A stretch of 64,000 nucleotides of DNA from Candidatus Villigracilaceae bacterium (GCA_026645935.1 JAPKMP010000006.1:146546-210545); one strand, 5' to 3'. Shown: positions 43,763 through 52,406, counted from the first letter of the stretch. Notes: generated from the sequence alone by a model not told the origin. Translations and numbers: made by a program.

Positions 43763-44209
43763 TTATTCCTTCTCTATCCTCTTCTTCACTTCATCGTAAA
43801 ACACCCCTGCCAGTTTCTGTGAGACGGGAACCATCAACCGTGAAACGAGGCTCGCCAGTTGACCGGACACATTGACATCCGCCGTCCAGTTGACGAGGGT
43901 TGAGTTTTCCGGTCCATCGCTGAGGGTCATTTCACAGACCGCGTCTGCTGCGCTGCCTGTTGCCGTGCCATGCGCCTTGAGTTTGGCGCGGTTGGGTTCG
44001 TCCAATTCGAGAATATCCACATCGCCGGAGAAACGCGCTTTCACGGAACCCAGTCCCACCGAGATCACGCCGCGGTATTTTTTGAGATGTTCGATGGTTT
44101 CGATCTTTTCCACACCGGGCGCACATTGCCCGAGTTGATTCGGGTCGGTGAGGAAATCCCAGACCCTTTTGCGCGGGGCTTTGACGGTCACGTTACCTTT
44201 GAGTTGCAT
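43763..44209 (-). CDS. CoxG-like SRPBCC protein
   Basis: 148 residues, one START/SRPBCC lipid- or ligand-binding domain: MQLKGNVTVKAPRKRVWDFL, CAPGVEKIE, and GQLASLVSRLMVPVSQKLAG. CoxG-type proteins are found with Mo hydroxylases and, in recent work on CO dehydrogenase, tie the enzyme to the membrane and carry quinone. The longer C-terminal tail of mycobacterial CoxG is absent here. First gene of the minus-strand cluster. Confidence 0.88.
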   Translation of the reverse strand: MQLKGNVTVKAPRKRVWDFLTDPNQLGQCAPGVEKIETIEHLKKYRGVISVGLGSVKARFSGDVDILELDEPNRAKLKAHGTATGSAADAVCEMTLSDGPENSTLVNWTADVNVSGQLASLVSRLMVPVSQKLAGVFYDEVKKRIEKE

Positions 44210-44225
44210 GATGCATTCTCCTCAA

Positions 44226-44249
44226 AGCGGACGTAGGCGAACGTCCGCT
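44226..44249. repeat. REP-like hairpin AGCGGACGT / ACGTCCGCT
   Basis: Perfect 9-base arms around AGGCGA, between the divergent CoxG-like and permease genes. Same family as 18204-18227. The rest of the 390-base gap (44210-44599) should hold promoters for both directions; no clear box was picked out. Confidence 0.65.
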
Positions 44250-44599
44250 ACACGTCTGTGTGTAGTCCTGCCAGGCAGGCTTGGAGTGTAGCACAATGAG
44301 GAGACGAGAGTCAACAGGGGAGGAAACGCGGGGGAAACAGGAGCAGCCGGGGGGTGGGGCGAAGCGGATTTTCATCTGGAAATGGCTTGAATCTGCGTAT
44401 CCCGGTCCGAATTCGAGGGTTATGTACAATTAAGATGAGACCAATCAGAGTGCAGGGATTTGATTCTGCGTTGAACATGCTCATTGCCCGTGAGCCTGTC
44501 TGCCATTTATTCTGTCGCCGTGCGTAAGATGCTGGCGACTTTTTATTTGGAGGTGCGAACACAACTTGATACATACACTCGCAACCGTCGGAAAGGAGA

Positions 44600-46105
44600 A
44601 TGGACCAGATGGCAACAAAGAAGAAAACCAGTAAGGCAAAACCCGGCAAGGCAAAGGCAAGCCGGGCAAGACCAACCCAAATCGTCAAAGGAGAGAATGC
44701 AATGGCTAAGAACAACATAATGGGGTATATGCCCAACGATACCCCCCCAATGGGACAGACCATCCTGTTGGGCTTCCAACACGTGCTGACGATGTTTCCT
44801 GCAACCGTGTTCGTTGCGGCTTTCTGCGGTTTCCACGTGGGAACCGTGCTGCTGGCTTCAGGCATTTCAACGATCGTTGCGCTCATTCTTTCGCGCCGGA
44901 GCATCGGGACCTTCATCCCATTGTTCTACGGCTCGAGCTTCAGTTACATTGCGGCATATCAAGGCATTTCAGCGGCGGCAACCGGCTCGCCGTATGTGCC
45001 GTTTAGCGGACCTCTGCCCAACGATGTGATCAGCCTGATGCAGGCAGGGATCGTGGTCACCGGTTTGATCAACATCGCCGTTGGATTCCTCATTCGGGCA
45101 ATGGGGAAAGCCAGTGTGGATCGGTTCCTTCCGCCGGTTGTGACGGGTTCCGTTGCTGCGATCATCGGTTTCGGTCTGGCAAAAGCCGCCGTGGTGGACC
45201 TCGCCAGCAACAATTTTCTGGTTGCGTTTATTACGTTGATTCTCACCATCCTGTTCTCGGTCTATTTGCAGAACAGGGGTTTCATCGGGATGCTGCCCGT
45301 GCTATTGGGCGGCATTGCAGGCTATATCGCATCCATGCTGTTCGCTCCGGGTTCGGTGAACTTCCAGCCGGTTTTGGAGGCGAATCTCATTCAAATGCCC
45401 AACATCACCCTGCCCTCATTTGGCGGAGAGCTGCTCATTACCGCGATCGTCAGCATCTCGATCATGGCAATTGCCACAATCCCTGAATCGACCGCTCATC
45501 TATATCAAATGAGTCTTTACATCGATCGATTCGCCGGGGAAACCGGACGCGAAAAACTGAACCTCGATAAAAACGTGGGTTACAACCTTGTGTTCGACGG
45601 TATCGGTGATTTTCTCAACGGCTTGCTGGGCGCAACTGCGGGAACGAACTACGGTGAGAACAATTCGTTGATGGCGATCACCCGGAACTATTCGGGACCC
45701 GCATTGATTTCTGCCGGCGTGATTTCCATTATCCTGGCTTTCAACGGGAACCTGGCGGCGTTGGTAAATTCGATCCCGTTGGCAGTGAGCGGCGGTCTTG
45801 CAATCTATCTCTTCGGCGTGATCGGCATGCAGGGCATTGCTTTGATGCAGGAGCATAACGTCAGCATGTTCAATCCACGGAATCTTGCGATCGGTGCCGT
45901 GATCATGGTCGTGGGTATCGGCGGGAATATCGCTTATCCGAATGGATTACTCCCGCTCGTTATTCCGGGAATTTTCCCCAGCGGCTTGCCTGCCATAGCC
46001 ACCGCGGCTGTGTTGGGAATCTTGCTCAATGCGGTTTTCCTGATCTTCAAACCGCCCATGGTCGAGACCGAGGCGCTCGACAAAGCGATGTCGGCTGCCG
46101 ATTGA
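44600..46105 (+). CDS. NCS2-family uracil/xanthine permease
   Basis: 501 residues if started at 44600; 44702 (AAAGGAG 8 bases upstream) would remove a Lys/Ala-rich leader and may be the true start. About 14 membrane helices. NCS2 landmarks: QTILLGFQHVLTMFPATVFV, FLPPVVTGSVAAIIGFGLAKAA, IATIPESTAHLYQMSLYIDR (the substrate-binding Glu) and GTNYGENNSLMAITRNYS (the NCS2 signature region; NYGEN with central Glu). UraA/RutG-type members carry uracil, others xanthine. Divergent from the Mo-hydroxylase cluster, so it plausibly imports its purine-like substrate. Confidence 0.9.
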   Translation: MDQMATKKKTSKAKPGKAKASRARPTQIVKGENAMAKNNIMGYMPNDTPPMGQTILLGFQHVLTMFPATVFVAAFCGFHVGTVLLASGISTIVALILSRRSIGTFIPLFYGSSFSYIAAYQGISAAATGSPYVPFSGPLPNDVISLMQAGIVVTGLINIAVGFLIRAMGKASVDRFLPPVVTGSVAAIIGFGLAKAAVVDLASNNFLVAFITLILTILFSVYLQNRGFIGMLPVLLGGIAGYIASMLFAPGSVNFQPVLEANLIQMPNITLPSFGGELLITAIVSISIMAIATIPESTAHLYQMSLYIDRFAGETGREKLNLDKNVGYNLVFDGIGDFLNGLLGATAGTNYGENNSLMAITRNYSGPALISAGVISIILAFNGNLAALVNSIPLAVSGGLAIYLFGVIGMQGIALMQEHNVSMFNPRNLAIGAVIMVVGIGGNIAYPNGLLPLVIPGIFPSGLPAIATAAVLGILLNAVFLIFKPPMVETEALDKAMSAAD

Positions 46106-46129
46106 ATTTACCGGAAAGAACAAGTAAGG

Positions 46130-46246
46130 TTACGGGACAACCATTTGGTTGTCCCGTTTTGTTTGATCGTTCTCATCCAGCAGAGACTGGGTCATTGCCA
46201 GTCCGATTCCATTATTTGCGCCGGTGAATAAGATCGTCCGTTTCAT
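46130..46246 (-). pseudogene. Remnant of a short-chain dehydrogenase gene
   Basis: A 38-codon frame from the ATG at 46246 reads MKRTILFTGANNGIGLAMTQ, the unmistakable N-terminal TGxxxGIG cofactor motif of SDR enzymes, and runs SLLDEND before it meets unrelated sequence that is the terminator of the permease gene. Its ATG overlaps the stop of the membrane-protein gene (ATGA), so it was once translated as the next gene of that operon. More than 85% of the usual 250 residues are missing. Confidence 0.7.
46132..46160 (+). terminator. Intrinsic terminator of the permease gene
   Basis: Perfect arms ACGGGACAACCA (46132-46143) and its complement (46146-46157), followed by TTTTG. It lies 26 bases after the permease stop codon. 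Confidence 0.85.
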
Positions 46247-47103
46247 GCAGATGATTTTTCCTCGATTCCCATCAAGCCCGCGGCAACAACCCCGGTGAGG
46301 AAATTTTGCAGGAAGATCTCCACCGCGCTGGCGGCGAGCAGGAACAACGGCAGGGAGCTGATTTGCAGGACGAGCGGGACGATGCCGCCGATGGCGAATA
46401 ACAGCCAGCCGGTTTTGAGCATCAACTGGCGTTTTGTCCCATGCGCGGAGAGGAGATGGAACAGAATCGAAAGCACGATCAACGGCGCACGGATGCTTTC
46501 AGCCATGAGCACAACCATCGGCGCGGGCACGTTCAAGCCGCCCGCATGAGCTTCGTAATAAGGCGCAGTCACAAGCGAGTAATTTAACGCGCCGAAGAAA
46601 AAATAGAACAACAAATAACTTATCGAACTGACGACGAACCGCCACAGCCACGAATACCATGGGCGCGCGCGAAGCGCATCTGCCCAGGAGATGGCGGGCT
46701 TGCCAATGGATGAAAACAACAATACGATGACCAGCGCCGCGCCTGCCGAAGCCAGCAATTGCTGCGCAAACAACACAGGCAATGGAATTGTCACCAACTC
46801 TGGCGCAAAGTATGCGCCTTCGATGGCGACCGAACCGAGGTTGAAGAAGATCAGGCTGCCCCACAGAATGAAATGTTGAAGGCGGGTCAGCGTTAGGTGT
46901 GAAGCAAGCGGTCCCAGGATTACGCCGAGAAGAATGCTGGCGATGAACAGCCAGGCGAATGTGGAACTGTTACGGGTGCTTGATGCCATCTGCGCGCCCA
47001 ACATTGCGCCAAGCAATCCCGCCAGAATCAGACCTGTAACATATCCGATCGCAACCAACAGACTGCGCCAGAGAACTTTCCAGACCGCTTTCATAAAGTC
47101 CAT
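46243..47103 (-). CDS. Hypothetical membrane protein
   Basis: 286 residues from the ATG at 47103, with GAGG 5-6 bases upstream; the frame from 47127 begins inside the previous gene. About eight hydrophobic segments, with TRLQHFILWGSLIFFNLGSV and RPWYSWLWRFVVSSISYLLF. No family recognised. It overlaps or abuts the SRPBCC-like gene upstream and once preceded an SDR gene of which only the start remains. Confidence 0.65.
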   Translation of the reverse strand: MDFMKAVWKVLWRSLLVAIGYVTGLILAGLLGAMLGAQMASSTRNSSTFAWLFIASILLGVILGPLASHLTLTRLQHFILWGSLIFFNLGSVAIEGAYFAPELVTIPLPVLFAQQLLASAGAALVIVLLFSSIGKPAISWADALRARPWYSWLWRFVVSSISYLLFYFFFGALNYSLVTAPYYEAHAGGLNVPAPMVVLMAESIRAPLIVLSILFHLLSAHGTKRQLMLKTGWLLFAIGGIVPLVLQISSLPLFLLAASAVEIFLQNFLTGVVAAGLMGIEEKSSA

Positions 47104-47116
47104 CTCGACCTCTGTT

Positions 47117-47740
47117 CTATCTTCCAATCGATTCTTCGGCGCGTTCCTTGATGCCCAGCATCATGCCCCGCACCATGATGAATTCACCGGGACGGATCAC
47201 GTCCCACATCCAGCCTTCTTTGGCATCCCGTGAGCGCAGAATAAAGCGTGTCGAACCGTCGCTTTGAGGTGCAAGGATGAACTGCCAGACATCGCTCCAG
47301 ACGCCATCTGTATGATGCCCCATCACGATCGTGCGGTTCGGTTCGATGACCGCCACTTCGTAACCGGGCGGCATATTATTTTTGCACATCAAGACTTTAT
47401 CTCCCACATTCAATCCCTGCCATTCATCGTGGATTCGGTCTGCGTTGACCTGGGAGCATTGCAGGAGCGCTTCGATCCACGTGTAACTGTACATGCCACC
47501 CTTATCCGCGCCAAGTTGGACGATCCACGGATAGATATCTTCAGGGGGCGCGTGGATGGTAATGGCTCGGGTGTAAACGATGCGCGGAGAGGGGACCAAC
47601 TCATCCCCTGCGAATGAAGCGGCAATCTCGTCGTCAGTCGCGCCCCACCTGTCCATCCATGGAAGGAGGGCAAACATCACGATCAAGACAAGGAGTCCGA
47701 TCCCAGCCAGAATTCCAAAGATTTTGAGAAATTTCTTCAT
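47117..47740 (-). CDS. SRPBCC-like protein with N-terminal membrane helix
   Basis: 207 residues from the ATG at 47740 (GGAG 6 bases upstream). One N-terminal membrane helix (KIFGILAGIGLLVLIVMFAL) and then a START/SRPBCC-type domain with ITIHAPPEDIYPWIVQLGAD, GMYSYTWIEAL, GDKVLMCKNN and a long C-terminal helix. The YPWIVQLGADKGGMYSY block is common in such anchored SRPBCC proteins. Ligand unknown. Operon with the membrane protein after it. Confidence 0.75.
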   Translation of the reverse strand: MKKFLKIFGILAGIGLLVLIVMFALLPWMDRWGATDDEIAASFAGDELVPSPRIVYTRAITIHAPPEDIYPWIVQLGADKGGMYSYTWIEALLQCSQVNADRIHDEWQGLNVGDKVLMCKNNMPPGYEVAVIEPNRTIVMGHHTDGVWSDVWQFILAPQSDGSTRFILRSRDAKEGWMWDVIRPGEFIMVRGMMLGIKERAEESIGR

Positions 47741-47778
47741 GAGGATCTCCATGCTGCGATAATAGCCAGCCGGGAAAT

Positions 47779-47806
47779 AAAACTCCCCTGCCGATGGAGG
47801 AGTTTT
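47779..47806 (-). terminator. Hairpin between HPr gene and the SRPBCC-like gene
   Basis: Arms AAAACTCC and GGAGTTTT around a 12-base loop with two further G-C pairs, followed on the minus strand by ATTT. It lies 68 bases past the HPr stop and would end the PTS operon. Confidence 0.5.
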
Positions 47807-47873
47807 CATACTGGTCGGGTGGATAGGTCCTGTTTGGAATTACATTGTGCTTGCATCGCCTCTGGGCTAAAGA

Positions 47874-48155
47874 TTAGAACTCACTGAATGCCTGTCGTTT
47901 TGCATCCGCGCTGTCCATTTCAAGCGCGAGGCGAGACAATTCCTGCGCATCCGTCAGCGACCAGCTTCTCACGACCTGTTTCGCCGAGGGAACCTGGCGC
48001 GGCGACATGCTGAGTTCGTCCACGCTCGCCGAGTCTATTGTCGCGTTGCGAACCGTGAGCTTACACTTAAACTGCGCTGCCGTCTTGACAAACTCCGCCG
48101 TGGGGCGGGCGTGCAAGCCGGCTTCATTGATGACTTTCAATCGGATATTCTGCAT
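47874..48155 (-). CDS. HPr-family phosphocarrier protein
   Basis: 93 residues. HPr passes phosphate from enzyme I to EIIA. The active-site His15 is in NEAGLHARPTAEFVKTA. The region around the regulatory Ser46 is DSASVDELSMSPRQVP, which differs from the usual NAKSIMGxMSL, and the C-terminus also drifts, so this may be a dedicated HPr for this locus. No enzyme I gene is in the window. Last gene of the PTS operon, 10 bases after EIIA. Confidence 0.88.
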   Translation of the reverse strand: MQNIRLKVINEAGLHARPTAEFVKTAAQFKCKLTVRNATIDSASVDELSMSPRQVPSAKQVVRSWSLTDAQELSRLALEMDSADAKRQAFSEF

Positions 48156-48165
48156 TTCGCGCCTT

Positions 48166-48639
48166 TCAAGCCAGCGTTTTGTGAATGAGCGCGAGCGCTT
48201 CGGCGGAATCTTTTGCCTGTGCCAGGTCTTCGAGCAGGCTGCCTGTTTGAATCAATTTGACCAATTGCCCGATCATCTCCACCTGTTTTTCGCGTTCCTT
48301 GACCGCGAGCAGAAAGATCAAACGCGCATCGAGCGACGTCGAACCGTCCGTGCCCATTTGCGCGAAAAGAACCGGCGCGTTCAACACGCCAATGCAAACC
48401 GCCGATTTGTTAACGTGGTCCGGGTCGGCGTGAGGGATGGCAACCGCCAGCGGCTGGGTGGGCAAACCTGTCGGGAACGTCTGCTCGCGCTTCCAAACAT
48501 CTTCCGCAAAACCGGGCGAGACGTGCCCCGTCTCCACCAGCGCCGCCGTCAACGTCTGGATCGCCTCCTGCGCGTCCTTCACATTCACATTGACTAAAAT
48601 ATGATCCGTCCTGAGCAAATTCGTCAAAGTATTTTGCAT
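48166..48639 (-). CDS. PTS EIIA component (fructose/mannitol type, SgcA-like)
   Basis: 157 residues from the ATG at 48639; a TTG 15 bases upstream is the alternative. The phosphorylated His70 is in PLAVAIPHADPDHV, preceded by TFPTGLP, the family signature. It takes phosphate from HPr and hands it to EIIB. There is one EIIA for two EIIB-EIIC pairs. Its start overlaps the stop of the epimerase gene. Confidence 0.9.
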   Translation of the reverse strand: MQNTLTNLLRTDHILVNVNVKDAQEAIQTLTAALVETGHVSPGFAEDVWKREQTFPTGLPTQPLAVAIPHADPDHVNKSAVCIGVLNAPVLFAQMGTDGSTSLDARLIFLLAVKEREKQVEMIGQLVKLIQTGSLLEDLAQAKDSAEALALIHKTLA

Positions 48640-48650
48640 TCCATTTCCGA

Positions 48651-49298
48651 TCAAGCCGCCGCGCGCAGGGCAGCCATATTTTCAGTGATCTTGCCTTCCT
48701 TGAAAACCGTCCGACCCACGACGATAGTATCCGCACCGGCTTTCTGGATTTGGGATAAGTTCTCCGCCGAGACGCCGCCATCCACGACCCATTCGCATCT
48801 TTCCTGACCCGCAGCCTGTTTGCCCTCCCGGATCTTTTCCAACACTTTAGGCAGGAATGGGCAATCGGACATTTCGGGTTCAGTTGTCAGCACAACGATA
48901 AAGGAAAGATATGGCGCCAGGTAACTCAAATCCGGTATGGGCGTGGCGGGGTTGAACGCCAGCCCAGCCAGCGCGCCCAGCGAGACAATTTGCCGCAACA
49001 CGCGGCGCGGGTAGGGACAGGCTTCGTAATGCACCGATATGCGATTCGCGCCGTACGCCGCCAAGTCGGGCAGAATCCATTCCGGGTTGACCATCATCAG
49101 ATGAACATCGAACGGCAGGCGGGTGAGCGGACGCAAGTCTGCAATGATCTTTGTCCCCAAGGTCATGACGGGCGTGAACGATCCGTCTTCCACATCGAAG
49201 TGAATATAGTCCGCACCCGCGGCTTCGAGGTCCGCGATGACCCGGCTGAGATGAAGCATGGGAGCAGAAGCAAGCGAAGGGGCGATGCAAAGCGGCAT
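48651..49298 (-). CDS. Ribulose-phosphate 3-epimerase family protein (SgcE-like)
   Basis: 215-residue TIM barrel. Metal and phosphate sites recognisable: APSLASAPMLHLSRVIADLE, FDVEDGSFTPVMTLG, DVHLMMVNPEW, and VDGGVSAENLSQIQKAGADTIVVGR (in parts VDGGVSAEN, GADTIVVG). The usual DVMDGxFVPN reads DVEDGSFTPV, so the substrate may be another ketose phosphate than ribulose 5-phosphate. In E. coli the sgc operon also carries its own epimerase, SgcE. Upstream lies a small unknown gene, downstream EIIA. Confidence 0.88.
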   Translation of the reverse strand: MPLCIAPSLASAPMLHLSRVIADLEAAGADYIHFDVEDGSFTPVMTLGTKIIADLRPLTRLPFDVHLMMVNPEWILPDLAAYGANRISVHYEACPYPRRVLRQIVSLGALAGLAFNPATPIPDLSYLAPYLSFIVVLTTEPEMSDCPFLPKVLEKIREGKQAAGQERCEWVVDGGVSAENLSQIQKAGADTIVVGRTVFKEGKITENMAALRAAA

Positions 49299-49300
49299 GA

Positions 49301-49732
49301 CTATTTCTTTCGTTCCAAACGAAAACCCATCTCTCCCAGGCGGCGGGCACAGCGTTGAATCAATTCCCTCTCTGAGATAAGCGCGCGTATGTTTTCAGAG
49401 TTGACACGATGAATCAAAATGCCGGTTTGTTTTGCCACAAATGGAAATCTGCTGGCGGAAATGGCTTCCTCCCACGACAAGTTGAAGTCACTGAGGCGAA
49501 TACTCTTTGGTTTTTTGATCTTAGAGCTGGCTTTGATTTTTCTGCCCGCCTGCTCCAGTATTTGCCCAGCCAGCGCATCACCAATCCGGGCGAGGTTTTG
49601 CCAGGAAAGCAGGAGCAACAACCCATAAGCCACCAAAAGTGTGTTAACCCATCCAGCATTGCGGAAATAAATATCCAATAACGCCGGACCCCATACACCG
49701 GTCTGGCTCTTTACCCATTCAAAAATGCCCAT
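49301..49732 (-). CDS. Hypothetical protein in the PTS locus
   Basis: 143 residues. One membrane helix (about 27-44, WVNTLLVAYGLLLLLSWQNL) divides a short N-terminal part from a basic linker (RKIKASSKIKKPKSIRLSDF) and a soluble C-terminal region. A possible zinc or ligand site is not seen. No family recognised. It starts after an intercistronic hairpin and ends 2 bases before the epimerase gene, so it is surely cotranscribed. Confidence 0.6.
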   Translation of the reverse strand: MGIFEWVKSQTGVWGPALLDIYFRNAGWVNTLLVAYGLLLLLSWQNLARIGDALAGQILEQAGRKIKASSKIKKPKSIRLSDFNLSWEEAISASRFPFVAKQTGILIHRVNSENIRALISERELIQRCARRLGEMGFRLERKK

Positions 49733-49755
49733 TAAACCTCAGCTCATCCTCTCCT

Positions 49756-49787
49756 TATGGGGAGCCTTGCTCGCAAGGCTCCCCATA
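49756..49787. repeat. Intercistronic hairpin in the PTS operon
   Basis: Perfect 14-base arms (TATGGGGAGCCTTG and its complement) with a CTCG loop, between EIIC and the small unknown gene. No T run on the minus strand; more likely an mRNA stabiliser or partial attenuator than a full stop. Confidence 0.6.
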
Positions 49788-49798
49788 AAACAAGTAAA

Positions 49799-51169
49799 TT
49801 ATTCACCGGCACCGAAAATATCTTCGAGTTTGACGCGGCGTTTAAGGAAATACAAGCCTATCACCGCCAGCAAACTGACGACGATTGCCAATCCAGCCGG
49901 GGTTTGGAACAGGAAATACAATCCGTACGAAGTGGGAATGGCAGCGTCGCTCATAACAGTATAGGTTGCATATCCTGCCGGGATGTCCAAACCAAGCGAG
50001 CTTGTATTCACCAATTCCGTCACACCTGGCGCGAGTAGTGTGGTAAAGATCAATCCGATCCCCATCACAATCGCGCCCAGCAAGGTAGTGAGGATGACAT
50101 CGCCTGCCACCAGCGGAGCCAGCATGGCGGCTACAAATACGCCGTCCGCCAGATCAATGAAAGGCAGGGTACGGTTGCCCAGCGGGGAAAGCGCCAAAGC
50201 CAGCAGGATTTCGATCGGAACGAGAAGCAATCCCGTGGCGATGACCGTCGAGTTCCCAGCCAGAACTGCAGAGTCGAGCCCGATGTAGAATTCCCGTCCC
50301 TTGAAACGGTTGGTCATGAAATTATTCGCCGCCTCGGCAACAGGGGTCAATGCTTCCACAAGAATGGAAACCATGCGCGGGATGAGCAGCATCACTGCGG
50401 CAGTGTTCACAGCAGTGAGGATCGAATCCTTAAACGATTGCCCGCCCAGGATCCCCAGCAGGAAGCCGATAATGAAACCCAGAACCATCGGTTCGCCGAG
50501 CAGACCGAGTCGTTTGCGGATTGCATCGGGATTGGCTTTGAGATTCTTCAGAAAAGCCAATCGGTTGAACAACCACGCAAAGGGAACTGCCAACAGCATA
50601 TAGCCAGCTGATTGCAGGTGAGGGATGGACACGCCCGGCATCTTGAAGTGCTTTTGTATCAACGGCGCGGACCAGTCCGCCAGGAATAAGGCAATAACCA
50701 GCGTCAGGAGCGCGGCAAACAAACCAAGTGCAAAACTGCCTGTCACAAACTGCACCAGCGCGCCGACGAACGCCATGTGCCAGAAATTCCAGATATCCAC
50801 ATCCAGGGTCTGCGTCAAGCCGAAGATGAGCAGGAGGACGTTAAGCAGAATCCCCAGCGGAATGATCAGGTTGCCGACCGGCGTGGCAAATGCCAGGGCA
50901 GACGCGGCGGGCCAGCCGATGTCAATGATATCCAGGTTGGTGCCGGTGTTTTGGGCAAAATTCTGACCAATGGTGCTGACGGTGCTCCCCAGCAATCCAA
51001 CCGTCAGAAAGATGCCAACAAACGCGACAGCGGTCATCAAGCCGCTGCGGATGGCACTGTCCCATTTCTGACCAAGGAAGATGCCCAAAAGGGCAATTAC
51101 AACCGGCAGCGCAATCAATGGGCCAAGCCCATTAAGGAACTCTCCAATTGAGGCAAGAATACTTTCCAT
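49799..51169 (-). CDS. PTS EIIC component, galactitol/SgcC type (second pair)
   Basis: 456 residues from the third of three in-frame ATGs (51175, 51172, 51169); AAAGGAG is best spaced for the last. About 10-12 membrane helices. Family landmarks: DIDIGWPAASALAFATPVGN-like block (IIDIGWPAASALAFATPVGN), DVDIWNFWHMAFVGALVQFV and GREFYIGLDSAVLAGNSTVI. Forms the channel for the sugar that EIIB phosphorylates. Its start overlaps the EIIB stop. Confidence 0.9.
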   Translation of the reverse strand: MESILASIGEFLNGLGPLIALPVVIALLGIFLGQKWDSAIRSGLMTAVAFVGIFLTVGLLGSTVSTIGQNFAQNTGTNLDIIDIGWPAASALAFATPVGNLIIPLGILLNVLLLIFGLTQTLDVDIWNFWHMAFVGALVQFVTGSFALGLFAALLTLVIALFLADWSAPLIQKHFKMPGVSIPHLQSAGYMLLAVPFAWLFNRLAFLKNLKANPDAIRKRLGLLGEPMVLGFIIGFLLGILGGQSFKDSILTAVNTAAVMLLIPRMVSILVEALTPVAEAANNFMTNRFKGREFYIGLDSAVLAGNSTVIATGLLLVPIEILLALALSPLGNRTLPFIDLADGVFVAAMLAPLVAGDVILTTLLGAIVMGIGLIFTTLLAPGVTELVNTSSLGLDIPAGYATYTVMSDAAIPTSYGLYFLFQTPAGLAIVVSLLAVIGLYFLKRRVKLEDIFGAGE

Positions 51170-51171
51170 CA

Positions 51172-51468
51172 TCATTCTCCTTTAGGTCTTTGCAAAGCAT
51201 GCGCGAGACTTTGGAGGGTCTCGCCTTGACCGATGCCGGTGATGAGCGAAATTCCATTTATGACGGCCGCAACCTTTTCAAATTCCGGGGGAATTTCGGT
51301 TGTTGCAAGAATGACATCCGCTTCACAGCGTTCAGGGGAAATTTCCGTAACCCGGTATTGCAAGACGCGGGCTTCGATACCCTGCTCTTCAAGGAATTTT
51401 TCCACCTTCAAACGAAGCATGGTGGAAGTGGCAATCCCCGTTGCGCAAACGACATAAACTGTTTTCAT
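51172..51468 (-). CDS. PTS EIIB component, galactitol/SgcB type (second pair)
   Basis: 98 residues. The phosphorylated Cys8 is in VYVVCATGIATSTMLRLKVE, followed by QYRVTEISPE and DVILATTEIPPEF, the lactose/galactitol-type EIIB fold. GGAG lies 7 bases before the ATG. Translationally coupled to EIIC. Confidence 0.9.
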   Translation of the reverse strand: MKTVYVVCATGIATSTMLRLKVEKFLEEQGIEARVLQYRVTEISPERCEADVILATTEIPPEFEKVAAVINGISLITGIGQGETLQSLAHALQRPKGE

Positions 51469-51559
51469 CGCATTTCTCCGGTCTGGTCAATGTCACAACA
51501 AGCAGCGCGTTCTTTTTGTTCAATAACAACCTCCTTGCCCGATAGGTTTATCGAATTCC

Positions 51560-52387
51560 TTAATTCGCTGTCGGCACCCCGGCCCTTAATTGGCGGACTC
51601 GGTCCATGAGTGCTTTAACGCGCCGGACATCCACCGGATTCCATGTATTGCCATCCTGCTTGAAGGTGGTGCCGATCACGGCTCCATCCGCCGCCTTCAA
51701 TTGTTCTTCGACGTTATCCAGCCTCACACCCGTGTTGGCAAACACGGGCGTATCCGGCACAACATCCTTGACCAGTTTCAGGGTTTGGGCGGATGTTTCA
51801 GCGCCCGCCGTCAATCCCGAAACGCATAACGCATCCGGTCGGTTGTTGAATACGGTCGAGCGCGCGATGTCTGTGACCGGGCGATTGCCGAGGTACGCAG
51901 CCGCTTCCGGCACAATATTGAAGAACAATCGGACGTGCTGCGCGCCAATGGCGTATTGGTGGCGAATCACTTCACCGGCATTCGTATTCCATAAACCGAA
52001 GTCGCTTGCGTACACGCCGGTGAAAATCTCGCGTACGAAGCGGGCGCCTGTCGCCATCGCCAGATCAATGGACGCTTGCGGGTCCCACAAAACGTTCACC
52101 CCATAGGGAATTTTGACCTCCCGTTTGAGTTCGCCGACCACCGAAGCCATGCACGCAACGGTGATGGTCTCCACTTTTGTAAGATACGGCAGGCTGAATT
52201 CATTCGAAAAGAGGATGGCGTCCACGCCCCCCTCCTGCAGGGCGAGCATGTCGGCGCGCGCCTGCTCGTACACCCATGCCATGCCTTTGACGGCATCGTA
52301 CTGCGGGTCGCCCGGCATGGCTCGCATGTGGCACATGCCGATGACGGGTTTTTCGACTCCAAAAAGATCTTTTACCCAGGTTTGCAT
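51560..52387 (-). CDS. BtpA/SgcQ-family protein
   Basis: 275 residues, TIM-barrel family. Starts VIGMCHMRAMPGDPQYD and contains DAILFSNEFSLPYLTKV, PYGVNVLWDPQASIDLA, NTNAGEVIRHQYAIGA and PVFANTGVRLDNVEEQLKAADGAVIGTTF (in parts). E. coli SgcQ is encoded beside the SgcABC PTS; cyanobacterial BtpA affects photosystem I stability. The true reaction is unknown, but its steady company with this PTS suggests it acts on the phosphorylated product. Confidence 0.9.
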   Translation of the reverse strand: MQTWVKDLFGVEKPVIGMCHMRAMPGDPQYDAVKGMAWVYEQARADMLALQEGGVDAILFSNEFSLPYLTKVETITVACMASVVGELKREVKIPYGVNVLWDPQASIDLAMATGARFVREIFTGVYASDFGLWNTNAGEVIRHQYAIGAQHVRLFFNIVPEAAAYLGNRPVTDIARSTVFNNRPDALCVSGLTAGAETSAQTLKLVKDVVPDTPVFANTGVRLDNVEEQLKAADGAVIGTTFKQDGNTWNPVDVRRVKALMDRVRQLRAGVPTAN

Positions 52388-52406
52388 AGAACCTCTTTCA
52401 TGATGT

